DNA of 50,050 nucleotides from an uncultured Bdellovibrionales bacterium. Its GTDB lineage: Bacteria; Bdellovibrionota; Bdellovibrionia; Bdellovibrionales; UBA1609. The DNA lies in the NCBI GenBank assembly GCA_903833275.1, contig CAILEP010000002.1, forward strand, positions 1-50,050, read 5' to 3'. Shown piece after piece: positions 1 to 9,555 of the stretch. Position 1 is the first letter of the stretch; the number at the start of each line of letters is the position of its first letter. Position numbers and translations under genes: made by a program. A model generated the notes under the pieces. That model was not told the origin of the DNA and ran no database searches. It worked only from the letters and a program-made list of their open reading frames with translations.

Positions 1-194
1 AGAAGGCTTTAACAACGTCGCAAAGCTAATACAGAAACGCGCTTACGGCGTTAAGAGCTTTAAATTTTATAGATTAAGATACCTAAATGCTTGTGTCTGA
101 TAGATTTTTTTAAATTACCCACTACGAACCGAGTAGAACCGCATCTAAGACCCGAAGGCCGAAGGCTCAACACCCCCAGCTCGAAGCCTAATCA

Positions 195-319
195 CAAAAT
201 TTAAACATCCCCTTTCAGACGCGGCGTTACCGATCGACCGAAGTGAGGCATGCCTAACGGCATGTCGCAACGAAGGGAGAGCGGGGCAACAAAGTATGAA
301 AGGGGATGTTTAAATTTTG
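195..319. repeat. 125-bp element with perfect 23-bp inverted terminal repeats
   Basis: The left arm (195-217, core TTTAAACATCCCCTTTCA) is the exact reverse complement of the right arm (297-319). The interior of about 79 bp holds a smaller palindrome, CATGCC-TAAC-GGCATG (near 249-265). The element ends 4 bp from the 3' end of the minus-strand tRNA gene, so it could act as its transcription barrier or be a MITE-like insertion next to a tRNA. It has no coding frame. The rest of 1-323 shows no gene that I can support. Confidence 0.7.
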
Positions 320-323
320 AAAT

Positions 324-400
<77 letters not shown>

Positions 401-490
401 ACATGACGTAAAAGACGCCTACGATTTGATTCGTGGGGCCACCATAGGAGGTCGCCCGATGATAGTCAATACTGATTTACACAACGAACG

Positions 491-1900
491 TTAGTTCGCA
501 GAAGCCGGCAAATTGGCCTTCGCCATGGCCGCACAAGCCTGATCAATCGAGATTTTGGGGCTCGAGAAGATCGACCCCATATGCTTAAAAAGATTGCCGT
601 GCACTTCACCAGCACGACTCAGATCGCACTGGTCAATTTTGGCAAAGTCATCTGAGCGAAGAATACGCTTTAAGGCCACGCGCTGAGTGTCTACATTAAT
701 ACCAGCTTGAATGCGACTTGCGGCCGCAGTGGTAATATTCTGAGTGGCCGAAAATACATGCAGTAGATCCGTCAAGCCCGCTTTGTACTTAACAATCAAT
801 ACATCATAGAGCGCCTGAGCACTGCTTTCAGCGTCAAGATAGTCTTGGTACTGATCGAGTGCGGCTGAGAGCCCAACAAGAGTCGTCCCAACCGAATACT
901 TCTGGCCGGCAGCCACTGATTTTTGTTGATCGAGAATTTGCTCTTTCGCAATCTCACTCAATTGCACATTCGCGATAGTGGTAAAACTAAGGTTGAGGCC
1001 GATGCCGGTAGTCAAATTCGAGAAAGAGGCTGAGCTACCCGCGCCGCCGGTTGAACCCATAGTAAAGGCATTAAAGAAACTGTACTCAACACTTCGCATG
1101 TGGGCGACGGCCGCGTCATGAAGTAACGTCAGCTGTCGATATTCGGGTGATGTTTTAACAGTTAAATCCGCAATCTCTTGAGCGGTTTTGCTCTCTGAAT
1201 CCGAAGGGTCTTCGTGCTTAACTTCTACGTCGATCGTCGTGCTCGGCTCAAGAGCCAAGTACAACTTGATCGCCTCAAGCTCGTTTGCGACTGCGGCATC
1301 CGACTGCCGAGCCAAAGCGCGCGAGGTTTTACGACTGTTGTTGGCCTGGGCAATATCAGCCTGCGTGGCTAAACCCAATTTGTATTTTGCACTAACGAGT
1401 TGATAAATATCTTCTAAGACTTTGGCTTGGCGATTCAAAACCGCTTGAGCCTCAAGATCACCAACGACCGTATAGTAAACTGAATCAACTGAGGCGAGGT
1501 TATTTAACTTAACCGCGTAATAACCAAGACCTTCGGCTTTTAACTGCCCCTGTTTTTCTCGCAAATTTAGCCAATTGCTTGGCAATAAAAATGGAACCAA
1601 AAATGAAATGGTTTTGAGCGCAAACGTGATCGGGTTTGTGACCCCTACACCCAAAGTCAAACTTGGCAACAAGCCAGCACTGGCAGCGTTGACATTGGCC
1701 TTTGCGGTATAAAGATTATCGAGCTCGAGACGAATCGAAAGATTTCGTTTTAAAAGTAAATCTCTCAAACTATCTGGATTAATTGTAACGTGCTCTGGAG
1801 CGGCCTCTTCTGAAGCCGCCGAAGCAGCACCGGCGCCCAAAGACGCGAATACGAGACTCAGACTCAGTAGTGTTGACAAGAATTTACGAAGTGATTTCAT
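491..1900 (-). CDS. TolC-family outer membrane efflux protein
   Basis: This 469-residue protein has a signal peptide (about 1-29, ending ASAAS) followed by two helical-hairpin repeats typical of OEP/TolC channels. The features seen are a first repeat with NVNAASAGLLPSL, a YKLGLATQADIAQA segment, and a second repeat with YKAGLTDLLHVFSATQ. TolC proteins form a trimeric outer-membrane and periplasmic duct for RND or ABC pumps. A GAGGGG Shine-Dalgarno lies 5 nt before the ATG. No pump gene is adjacent, so the substrate is unknown. The C-terminal extension of about 50 residues with two cysteines is unusual for the family. Confidence 0.85.
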   Translation of the reverse strand: MKSLRKFLSTLLSLSLVFASLGAGAASAASEEAAPEHVTINPDSLRDLLLKRNLSIRLELDNLYTAKANVNAASAGLLPSLTLGVGVTNPITFALKTISFLVPFLLPSNWLNLREKQGQLKAEGLGYYAVKLNNLASVDSVYYTVVGDLEAQAVLNRQAKVLEDIYQLVSAKYKLGLATQADIAQANNSRKTSRALARQSDAAVANELEAIKLYLALEPSTTIDVEVKHEDPSDSESKTAQEIADLTVKTSPEYRQLTLLHDAAVAHMRSVEYSFFNAFTMGSTGGAGSSASFSNLTTGIGLNLSFTTIANVQLSEIAKEQILDQQKSVAAGQKYSVGTTLVGLSAALDQYQDYLDAESSAQALYDVLIVKYKAGLTDLLHVFSATQNITTAAASRIQAGINVDTQRVALKRILRSDDFAKIDQCDLSRAGEVHGNLFKHMGSIFSSPKISIDQACAAMAKANLPASAN

Positions 1901-2207
1901 TTAGACCCCTCATGGCTAATTTCATGGGCAAATGTGTTGGCCGCAACATGCCATAGCCCTAGAAATTTGCACAGATCATACTTAGAAACGTGCAATATCT
2001 ATAGACCCGGTTATCTGAAAAGCTACTCTGGGCGTCTCATTTTTATCCAAATTGACGATAACTCTGGGCCGACAGGCAATCTATATAGGTCAAACTGAGA
2101 CAATTTTTCGGTCAATATTAGCTTCACTTGAAATATCTTCGCCCCGCCGCAAACTCTTTAATTACAGACATTTAGGCTCTTTGCAAAGCAACCGATAAGG
2201 GTTTGGT
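1901..2207. other. divergent intergenic region
   Basis: This 307-bp stretch separates the divergently transcribed TolC-like gene and the RCC1 surface protein gene, so both promoters should lie here. I see no hairpin, no repeat and no convincing -35/-10 pair with correct spacing. A TTGACG at 2052 and TATATA at 2082 are 24 bp apart, too far for a sigma-70 promoter. Confidence 0.5.
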
Positions 2208-5200
2208 ATGGTGTTACTCTCTCGTCCTTTTTTGAAACATATTTTACGGCAATTTTTTTTGCGTCCGTTTTTTGATCGCACGGTGCTGCTGGCGATCTCA
2301 AGCCTCTTGGTTATTTTAAATTCTGCCTGCTCGGTAACAAAAACACAGATACCGCAGAACTTGACGGTCGCGAGTAATGCGGTGAATTTAGGTAACCTCG
2401 GGCCGACTTCGATCGCGGCAAACGCATGTAGCACAGCTTTTGAAGTTCTTGCCCTAACGGTTGATGGCGCGGCCGTTTCTGTGCAGGCCGACGCGGTTAT
2501 AAATCTGACGGTCGGGGGCCACGCAACACTCTACTCAGATTCAAGCTGCACGACCCCGGTGACTTCTGTCACCATCTTGGCCTCTCAATTTAGCGCTTTT
2601 TTCTATGTCAAAGATACCTTGGCCGAAAGCGCATACATTATTGCCACGACAAGCTCTTTGCATGCCAGCCAAATCAATTTCACCGTAACCGCTGGGGCAC
2701 TCAGTAAGACAACTATCACGGGGCCGACAAGCCCCATCGGCAGCGCATGCAACGGCCCATATACGGTCACGACCACGGATGTCAGCGGCAATTCGATTTC
2801 GCTAAGCTCAGCCACCGCTATTCAACTCTTAGGCAATGGCACGGGCCAATTCTACTCCAATGGCTCATGCACGCTGCCTGTGACCTCGATGCAGATATCA
2901 TCCGGCACCTCGTCAGTTAATTTCTTCTTCAAGATCGCCGCGGGTGGCACGTTGAATTTTGTAAGCCAGGCGACGGTTAACAGTGTTGCGCTCACCGACG
3001 GGCAACTTTCAGTCACTGTGACAGGCTCGACACCGACCCAACTTTTAGTTTCGGGTTCTGCCACCGCAACGGCCGGCGGCTGCAATGCCTACACCGTAAC
3101 GACAAATGATAATCTACCAATACCATCAAAGGTGTCTTCAGCTACCACTGTACACTTGGCCAGCATGGGCTCGGGTCTTCTTTATTCGGATGCCGCTTGC
3201 ACTTTGCCAATTGTTTCAACTGTTATCGCCACAGGTACGAGTAGTTCAACATTCTACATGAAAGACAATCTCGCCGAGAGTTTCACCTTTAATCTCACGT
3301 CAACGGGCCTGACGGCTGCTAGCAAAACTGTTGCAGTGAGTACGGCCCCGGCCTCAAAACTCGTGATCACAGGCGGCACAGCCTCGCTGCCTGGAGGTAT
3401 TTGCACCGCAGCGTTTACCACTCAGATTCAAGACGCCTACAACAATCCGATCACGGTTGGTTCGAACGCCGCAGTCACTCTCAGCGGCCAGGGCACGGGT
3501 GGGTTCTATTCAGATTCAAGCTGCGTCACCCCACTTGCGGCCAACACTGCAACAATTCTGTCGGGTGCGCACTCCGTGCTTTTCTATTTTAAGGGCAATG
3601 CCGCTGAATCATTAACTCTCACCGCTGCCACCGTCGCCATTGCTGGCGTCGCTAACGGCACCAAGCCGATCGCAATCACGGTAGCTGGCATCACCTCGTT
3701 TGTAATTTCAGCGATCCCAACCCCTAACCCGGCGGGCACGGTTAACGCAATGACCGTGACGGCTTACAATTCTCTTGGCGTCGTTATGACCAACTATCGC
3801 GGCACTGTGCACTTCAGTTCAGACGACACCGCCGCGGCATTGCCGGCCGACTACACCTTCTTAGCCGCCGACAACGGGGCCCATACTTTTGCAAGCGGAG
3901 TCACCTTCAAAACCGTCGGCACCAAATATTTTAAAGTGACAGACTCAGTGATCACCCTTGCGCTCGGCCAACAGCTAAACATTACCGTCGGCATCGGCGC
4001 GCTTGGCTACTTCACTGTCGCTGGGGTTACAACCCCCCTCACTGCGGGCACGACCGCGTCGGCCACGGTCACAGCCTATGACCTCTACGGCAACTTAAAA
4101 ACTGACTACACCGGCACCATCGTGTTTAGTTCAAACGACACCTCGGCGATTTTGCCAAGCAATTACACTTTTCTAGTCAGCGATGCCGGTGCGCATACGT
4201 TTACCAATTCGATTACCTTGAAACTTTCTGGCACTCGTTATGTAAAGGTTGCCGACCAAGCAACACCGACGCTCATGGGCCAGCAAACCGGGATTATCGT
4301 CAATACGGCGGCACTTTCGTATATGACCGCTTCGGGCATTTCGAACCCAACTAACGCAGGCGCCACCAATAGCTTAGTCGTAACTGTCTATGATATTTTT
4401 AATAACGTGAAAAAAGACTACGTCGGGACGGTCGTCATTACTTCAACTGACAGCGCCGCCACTTTGCCTTCGAATTATACTTTTCTAGGCTCAGACAATG
4501 GCACCCATGCCTTCACTTCGGCGATCGTTCTTAAAACCGCTGGCACTCAAAGTGTTTCGGTTACCGATCAAGCCGCCACCAGCGTGGTGGGTTCGGAATC
4601 GGGCATTGTGGTCAATGCCGGTAGCGCGATGAAGCTGGCCCTCAGTGGGCCAAGCGCCACTAGTAATATCGCCTGCTCGACCGCCTTCACGGTGTCGAGC
4701 GAAGACACCTACGGCAACTCGAGCAATGTCAGCAGCAATGCAGTTGTGAGTTTAAGCGGTGGCGGGGCAGGAACATTCTACTCAGACCCATCTTGCGCAA
4801 CCCCGGTCGCCAGCGTAACCATCACCACTGGCACTAGCAGTAAGGTTTTCTACTTCAAAGATGCCACGGCCGCAAATCTGACCCTGAGTGCAACAAGCAG
4901 TGGCATGACCAGCGCAACGATGAGCTTAACCGTAGCCAACCCAGTGCTTTATGTGACGGGGCCCGAATACACAGCGCCCGCCACTTGCACGTCAGCCTAT
5001 TCTGTAACACTTGCCGACACCTCTCACTCTCTGTTGGTGGCCCCGAGCAACCTTACGATTGGGCTTGTGGCAACAGGCACTGCTCAGATATTTAGCGACG
5101 CTGCGTGCACCGCCGGCGTAAGTTCGGTGACCATCAACTCTGGGTCTTCAAGTGCGCTCTTTTATTTGAGCGACGCGGCCACCGAATTGAGCACGATTAC

Positions 5201-6305
5201 GGCAAGCCACTCCAACACATCATCAGGATTATTTTCAGCTTCATTTAGCGCAGCCGCCAATACCTTTCTGACTGCAGCGGGTAGCAGCCACAGCTGCTTC
5301 GCCGTTAATGGTTCAGTAAAATGCGTCGGCGACAATACTTACGGCGAACTCGGCAATGGCGCAAACGTCACTTCGTACGCATTCGTACAAGCGACTGGCC
5401 TAACCTCTGGGGTTACAAGCCTCGCCGCGGGGCCAGCTGAAACCTGTGCCGTCGTCAGCGGCGGCGCGAAATGTTGGGGGCAAGGGACGAGCGGCCAAAT
5501 CGGCAATGGGCTATCCGTCGCGCAAAACTCACCAACTGCGGTGTCGGGCCTATCATCCGGTGTAACGCAAATTGCTGTGGGTGATTCGCATGCCTGCGCC
5601 GTGGTCGCAGGTGGCGTCAAGTGCTGGGGCTCGAACTCAAGCGGCCAGCTTGGCAATGGCACGACCGTCGCGTCGAATACTCCGGTGATCGCGATCGCGG
5701 CTGCAAGTAACGTGACCAAAGTTTCAATCGGAAAAAGCTATAGCTGCGCCCTGTTCTCATCGGGCGCCGTATCGTGCTGGGGCCTCAATTCAAAAGGTCA
5801 GGTTGGCGACGGTTCGGGCACAAATCAATTAACACCAGTTCAAATTATTGGTGCGGCCGCCACAGACATCGCAGCCGGGGTCGGCCATGCCTGCGCGATC
5901 GTCGGCACCGACGTCGAATGCTGGGGCGAAGACAACAACACTTACCCGACCACACCAACCATTATGACAAATTTTTCGGGCACTCCCGCTGCGTTATTTT
6001 CGAACCCTGCGGCGAACTACACCTGTGCGACACTTAACACCGGCGCACTTCAGTGCTGGGGTAACGATGATGCCTTCGGCCAATACGGCATCGGCACTTT
6101 ATTCGGAATGAACCCAAGTGTGCTTGCCACGCCAAACCAGGCTATCGGTCTGACCTCAGGAGTTTTAGGGGCCGCTGTCGGCGCCTCTCACACTTGCGCG
6201 GTCACAACTTCGGGGTTTCAATGCTGGGGCAATGGCGACAGCGGTCGCACAGGCGCCGGCGTCAGCACAACAATTCTGAGCCCAACCGCCACCCTGAGTT
6301 TCTAA
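2208..6305 (+). CDS. giant predicted surface lipoprotein with Ig-like repeats and RCC1 propeller
   Basis: This 1365-residue protein starts with a hydrophobic leader ending ILNSAC, a probable though non-canonical lipobox. Residues about 70-1000 hold six type-A repeats of about 90 residues (a Cys near the start, then F/LYSDxxCxxP and FYxKD), so each has a cysteine pair. After the fourth come three type-B repeats (about 519-800) with YDxxxNxxxDYxG, LPxNYTF and DNGxHTF. Residues about 1019-1365 contain seven RCC1 units of the form HxCAVxxGxxxCWGxxxxGQLGNG, enough for a closed seven-bladed propeller in which each blade carries two Cys. ATG with AAGGG six bases upstream. A role in adhesion or recognition is inferred, and export to the cell surface is not shown by the sequence. 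Confidence 0.8.
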   Translation: MVLLSRPFLKHILRQFFLRPFFDRTVLLAISSLLVILNSACSVTKTQIPQNLTVASNAVNLGNLGPTSIAANACSTAFEVLALTVDGAAVSVQADAVINLTVGGHATLYSDSSCTTPVTSVTILASQFSAFFYVKDTLAESAYIIATTSSLHASQINFTVTAGALSKTTITGPTSPIGSACNGPYTVTTTDVSGNSISLSSATAIQLLGNGTGQFYSNGSCTLPVTSMQISSGTSSVNFFFKIAAGGTLNFVSQATVNSVALTDGQLSVTVTGSTPTQLLVSGSATATAGGCNAYTVTTNDNLPIPSKVSSATTVHLASMGSGLLYSDAACTLPIVSTVIATGTSSSTFYMKDNLAESFTFNLTSTGLTAASKTVAVSTAPASKLVITGGTASLPGGICTAAFTTQIQDAYNNPITVGSNAAVTLSGQGTGGFYSDSSCVTPLAANTATILSGAHSVLFYFKGNAAESLTLTAATVAIAGVANGTKPIAITVAGITSFVISAIPTPNPAGTVNAMTVTAYNSLGVVMTNYRGTVHFSSDDTAAALPADYTFLAADNGAHTFASGVTFKTVGTKYFKVTDSVITLALGQQLNITVGIGALGYFTVAGVTTPLTAGTTASATVTAYDLYGNLKTDYTGTIVFSSNDTSAILPSNYTFLVSDAGAHTFTNSITLKLSGTRYVKVADQATPTLMGQQTGIIVNTAALSYMTASGISNPTNAGATNSLVVTVYDIFNNVKKDYVGTVVITSTDSAATLPSNYTFLGSDNGTHAFTSAIVLKTAGTQSVSVTDQAATSVVGSESGIVVNAGSAMKLALSGPSATSNIACSTAFTVSSEDTYGNSSNVSSNAVVSLSGGGAGTFYSDPSCATPVASVTITTGTSSKVFYFKDATAANLTLSATSSGMTSATMSLTVANPVLYVTGPEYTAPATCTSAYSVTLADTSHSLLVAPSNLTIGLVATGTAQIFSDAACTAGVSSVTINSGSSSALFYLSDAATELSTITASHSNTSSGLFSASFSAAANTFLTAAGSSHSCFAVNGSVKCVGDNTYGELGNGANVTSYAFVQATGLTSGVTSLAAGPAETCAVVSGGAKCWGQGTSGQIGNGLSVAQNSPTAVSGLSSGVTQIAVGDSHACAVVAGGVKCWGSNSSGQLGNGTTVASNTPVIAIAAASNVTKVSIGKSYSCALFSSGAVSCWGLNSKGQVGDGSGTNQLTPVQIIGAAATDIAAGVGHACAIVGTDVECWGEDNNTYPTTPTIMTNFSGTPAALFSNPAANYTCATLNTGALQCWGNDDAFGQYGIGTLFGMNPSVLATPNQAIGLTSGVLGAAVGASHTCAVTTSGFQCWGNGDSGRTGAGVSTTILSPTATLSF

Positions 6306-6306
6306 A

Positions 6307-6936
6307 TTAAATTTGATATAGCACGGCCCGCACAGGCGAAGCCTCGGCATCGCGCAACCGAAGCGGCAAGGCGATTAGCTCATAGACGCCGCCGGGCACG
6401 TTTTTCAAGACCAACCCTTCAAGAATGGCAATGTCGTGTTTGGCGATAACTTTGTGAGTATCGAGAGTTTTTGAGTCACTCAGATCAACAGACGGAGTAT
6501 CGATACCAACCAAAATCACCTTGTGTTTGGTTGCCAGCCACTCGATCAGTTCGGGCGAAAAGGCCGCAAAATCATCTCGCCACTGATTCGGGTCGGGATA
6601 GGTGCCGGTGGCGATCAAAATTCTTTCAGCACTGACCTTTATATTTTTAAAATGCTCTGGCCGAACGAGCTCTCTCGGGCTGACCCCAATGTGAACCACC
6701 TGAGCCCGGCCGCGATAAATCGACAGATCGCGCTCGCCAATACTAACCCCATTAGCTGAGTAATGATTGGGCCCATCGGCGTGCGCCCCCAAATGCAGAG
6801 TCGTACGGATACTTGAAAGGGTCATGTGCTGCCCCTTCTGCATATCAAAGCTAACGTCGCGGCTGTAAGGCACATCGCCCTCAAAGACTGCGAGGTCGGG
6901 CGAGATTTCAGGAGTGATATCAAAATACTTTTTCAA
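6307..6936 (-). CDS. kynB: cyclase family protein, kynurenine formamidase type
   Basis: The protein matches the KynB/cyclase fold: a start of the form YFDITPEISPDLAVFEGD, the zinc-binding motif HLGAHADGPNHY (family pattern HxGTHxDxPxH), and GIDTPSVD plus a late ILEGL. KynB hydrolyses N-formylkynurenine in tryptophan degradation, and no other kynurenine gene is nearby, so another amide or cyclic substrate is possible. The frame opens at GTG 6945, but the GAGGTG Shine-Dalgarno overlaps that codon, while TTG 6936 sits 6 nt after it, so I choose TTG. The stop codon lies one base from that of the convergent surface protein gene. Confidence 0.8.
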   Translation of the reverse strand: MKKYFDITPEISPDLAVFEGDVPYSRDVSFDMQKGQHMTLSSIRTTLHLGAHADGPNHYSANGVSIGERDLSIYRGRAQVVHIGVSPRELVRPEHFKNIKVSAERILIATGTYPDPNQWRDDFAAFSPELIEWLATKHKVILVGIDTPSVDLSDSKTLDTHKVIAKHDIAILEGLVLKNVPGGVYELIALPLRLRDAEASPVRAVLYQI

Positions 6937-7004
6937 ATGCGACACCTCGTATAATCATGCAAATAAACCCTGCTAAGAGCAAAACAATTTGGTAGTTTTT
7001 GACG

Positions 7005-8264
7005 ATGCAAACAAGCCCAACCAACCAAACAGTACGCGGTACGCACGATCTCATTTTCTCTTCAGCCCGCCGCTACCGCCACATCGTCGACACCTCATTT
7101 GCGGTTGCGGCTCGCTACGGGTACGGCGAAATCAAAACTCCGATTTTTGAATTTACGCCGGTGTTTTCAAGAACCCTGGGCGATGCCTCCGATATTGTGT
7201 CAAAAGAAATGTACTCATTTACCGATAAAGGGGGCGACAACTTAAGCCTTCGCCCCGAAGGTACGGCCGGCGTAGTGCGGGCCTATATCGAACAGGGCTT
7301 GAAAAATCAATGGCCACTTAAGCTTTTTTACGAAGGGCCAATGTTTCGTTACGAGCGCCCACAGAAAGGTCGCTATCGTCAATTTTATCAAATTGGCGCC
7401 GAACTGATCGGGGTTGAAAAACCCGACGCGGATGTTGAAACCATTTCGCTAGCACACACGCTGCTGAATGAACTCGGCGTCGGCTCGAAATGCTATCTTG
7501 AAATCAACAGTATTGGCGACAAAGAATCTCGCGATGCCTACCGCAAAGTTCTGGTCGAATATTACTCAAAGCACCTCGAGCGCTTGAGTGAAGATTCGAA
7601 AAAGCGCCTATCGTTAAACCCATTGCGAATACTCGACTCAAAAGAAAAAGGTGATATCGAGGTCAATCGCGATGCGCCGAAACTGCTTGATCATCTTAAT
7701 GCTGTTTCTCGCGAAAAATTTGAGTACATCCAAAAGCGCCTTAATGACCTGAAAATACCTTTTAAAATCAATCAACACTTAGTGCGTGGCCTCGATTATT
7801 ACTGCCACTTGGTATTTGAATTTCGAACCAGTGAGCTGGGCAGCCAAGATGCCGTTCTTTCTGGAGGGCGCTATGATGGCCTTTCTGAAATTATGGGTGG
7901 CCCTGCAACACCCGCAGTTGGTTGGGCGGCAGGCATCGAGCGCCTTAGTCTTTTGACGGCGGCTGACCCCGTTGCTCAACGGGCTGTCTGCTTGATACCC
8001 ATTGGCGACAAGGCCGAAAGTTATTGCCTCACTCTCGCCCACTCTTTGCGCCAAGACGGTTTTCTGGTCGACATGGGCTACAGTGGTAACCTTAGCAATC
8101 GCATGAAAAAAGCCGCAAGTCACAACTGCTACGCCGCGCTAATCGTCGGCGACAACGAATTGAGCACGGGCGAATTTGGCCTTAAAATTCTAGACAGTGG
8201 CGAGCAAATAAAGCTTCGCGAAGCCGACCTAAAAACGAAACTGCGCGAGCTTATTCTCAAGTAG
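7005..8264 (+). CDS. hisS: histidine--tRNA ligase
   Basis: This class II aminoacyl-tRNA synthetase charges tRNA-His. The N-terminal VRGTHDL, motif 2 around FYEGPMFRYERPQKGRYRQFYQIGAE, the histidine-specific LVRGLDYYCHLVFEF, and motif 3 with GWAAGIERL are all present in order, followed by a C-terminal anticodon-binding domain. The length of about 419 residues is normal. ATG 7005 is chosen over TTG 6999 because the weak GGTAG is 9 nt before the ATG and only 3 before the TTG. The 3' end overlaps the convergent hydrolase gene by 36 bp. Confidence 0.95.
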   Translation: MQTSPTNQTVRGTHDLIFSSARRYRHIVDTSFAVAARYGYGEIKTPIFEFTPVFSRTLGDASDIVSKEMYSFTDKGGDNLSLRPEGTAGVVRAYIEQGLKNQWPLKLFYEGPMFRYERPQKGRYRQFYQIGAELIGVEKPDADVETISLAHTLLNELGVGSKCYLEINSIGDKESRDAYRKVLVEYYSKHLERLSEDSKKRLSLNPLRILDSKEKGDIEVNRDAPKLLDHLNAVSREKFEYIQKRLNDLKIPFKINQHLVRGLDYYCHLVFEFRTSELGSQDAVLSGGRYDGLSEIMGGPATPAVGWAAGIERLSLLTAADPVAQRAVCLIPIGDKAESYCLTLAHSLRQDGFLVDMGYSGNLSNRMKKAASHNCYAALIVGDNELSTGEFGLKILDSGEQIKLREADLKTKLRELILK

Positions 8265-9371
8265 ATTAGGCTCAGCCGTACGTCGACAATATTCAAAATA
8301 AGAATCAAGCTCAGGCATAACTTTTTCGATTTCAGCGAGCGACTTGTAACGCCAAATGGGGCGCTGATCTTTGTCGATTAAAACGGCGCGCACACCTTCA
8401 GCGAACTCTGGGTCACTTGAGAAACTGAGCGCCATTTGCCACTCACGCACGAGCGTTTCAGTTATCGAGAGTTTTCTATGTCTTTGGGTCGCCAAAAAAA
8501 AGACCGCTTTTGCTAACCACGAACCCGAATTGTAGCGAACAAGCGACTCAGCCACCAGACTGTCATCACCAGCTTTAAAACTCTGAACGGCACGATCAAA
8601 AGCCGACAAATCTCTGATCGCGCCGAAAGCTTTGTTGATATTCGCAAACAGCGCCTTTCGAGGGCTTTCTAACGATTTGTTCAAGAATGAGTTGAGGTAA
8701 TCGCTCAAGAGCTCTCGGTCAATCTTGCCATTACCAGACCAAGGCAAGCGCAAAATATCGACAAAAAACTTACGCTTTTGCGAGGCTTCAAGAAAGTAAT
8801 CAGCAAGACCCACGGCCTTTGCATCGAGACCTGAAATTCGTGCGCCGGTAAGACCCATCCACAGGCCGACGCCACTCGCAAATTTAGGTAAAAAATGTGA
8901 TGCGCCAACATCCGGAAACAACCCAATCGAAATTTCAGGCATCGCCAACATAGTTTTTTCGGTGACCACTCGATGTGAAGCGCCCACTGAAAGACCGACC
9001 CCGCCACCCATGGTGATGCCGTCCATCAGAGCGAGAACTGGCTTCGGATAGGTGTGAATCATATGGTCGACAAAATACTCGCGAGTGAAAAACTCGCGGG
9101 CCACATCAAGGCCACGAACTCGACCCTCGAGCACTAGCGACTTTACATCGCCCCCGGCGCAAAAGGCCTTTTCTCCTGAACCGACTAAAACCACCGCCGC
9201 AATTTCAGGGTCAACCGCCCAAGCGTTAAGCTTTGATTCGATCAATTCGTAGCAAGCCGAATTCAATGAATTCAAAACCTCGGGTCGATTGAGGCGCACG
9301 AAACCAACACCGCGTTCGCCGACGCGTTCGACTCCGAATAAAACTGGCTTTACTTCGAGCTCAAAAGACAT
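8229..9371 (-). CDS. 3-hydroxyisobutyryl-CoA hydrolase (enoyl-CoA hydratase/isomerase family)
   Basis: This 380-residue crotonase-fold protein has RLNRPEVLNSLN near the start, the oxyanion-hole segments AFCAGGDVKSL and ITMGGGVGLS, and the catalytic-region PEISIGLFPDVGASHFL. The long C-terminal part ending in SLAEIEKVMPELDSYFEY matches the ECH_2/HIBCH subfamily, which hydrolyses 3-hydroxyisobutyryl-CoA in valine breakdown, rather than a short enoyl-CoA hydratase. No strong Shine-Dalgarno precedes the ATG. It overlaps hisS tail to tail by 36 bp. Confidence 0.85.
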   Translation of the reverse strand: MSFELEVKPVLFGVERVGERGVGFVRLNRPEVLNSLNSACYELIESKLNAWAVDPEIAAVVLVGSGEKAFCAGGDVKSLVLEGRVRGLDVAREFFTREYFVDHMIHTYPKPVLALMDGITMGGGVGLSVGASHRVVTEKTMLAMPEISIGLFPDVGASHFLPKFASGVGLWMGLTGARISGLDAKAVGLADYFLEASQKRKFFVDILRLPWSGNGKIDRELLSDYLNSFLNKSLESPRKALFANINKAFGAIRDLSAFDRAVQSFKAGDDSLVAESLVRYNSGSWLAKAVFFLATQRHRKLSITETLVREWQMALSFSSDPEFAEGVRAVLIDKDQRPIWRYKSLAEIEKVMPELDSYFEYCRRTAEPNLLENKLAQFRF

Positions 9372-9555
9372 GGCAGAACTGTCTCAAAATAAGACGATCT
9401 TGAGAAGCAATTTAAAGGGTTTAGACCGCAATCTCATTCTGACTGTCGAACTATTGAAAATGACTAAAAGATAGTGTCCCACAGGGTGTCCAAACCCCAT
9501 TTAAAAGCACATAGGCTCGCACAGGATTTGCACTAGTACTAGGTCAGGGGGCGCA

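Noticed and set aside
2052-2087. TTGACG...TATATA as a promoter for the surface protein gene
   Set aside because: The spacing is 24 bp, too long for a sigma-70 promoter.
5339-5719. A 126-residue minus-strand frame inside the RCC1 region
   Set aside because: It arises from the repetitive Gly/Cys-rich RCC1 codons and has no domain or leader of its own.
9533-9542. Palindrome CTAGTACTAG before the TPR gene
   Set aside because: Ten bases only; I cannot tell it from chance, and no second copy is seen near.
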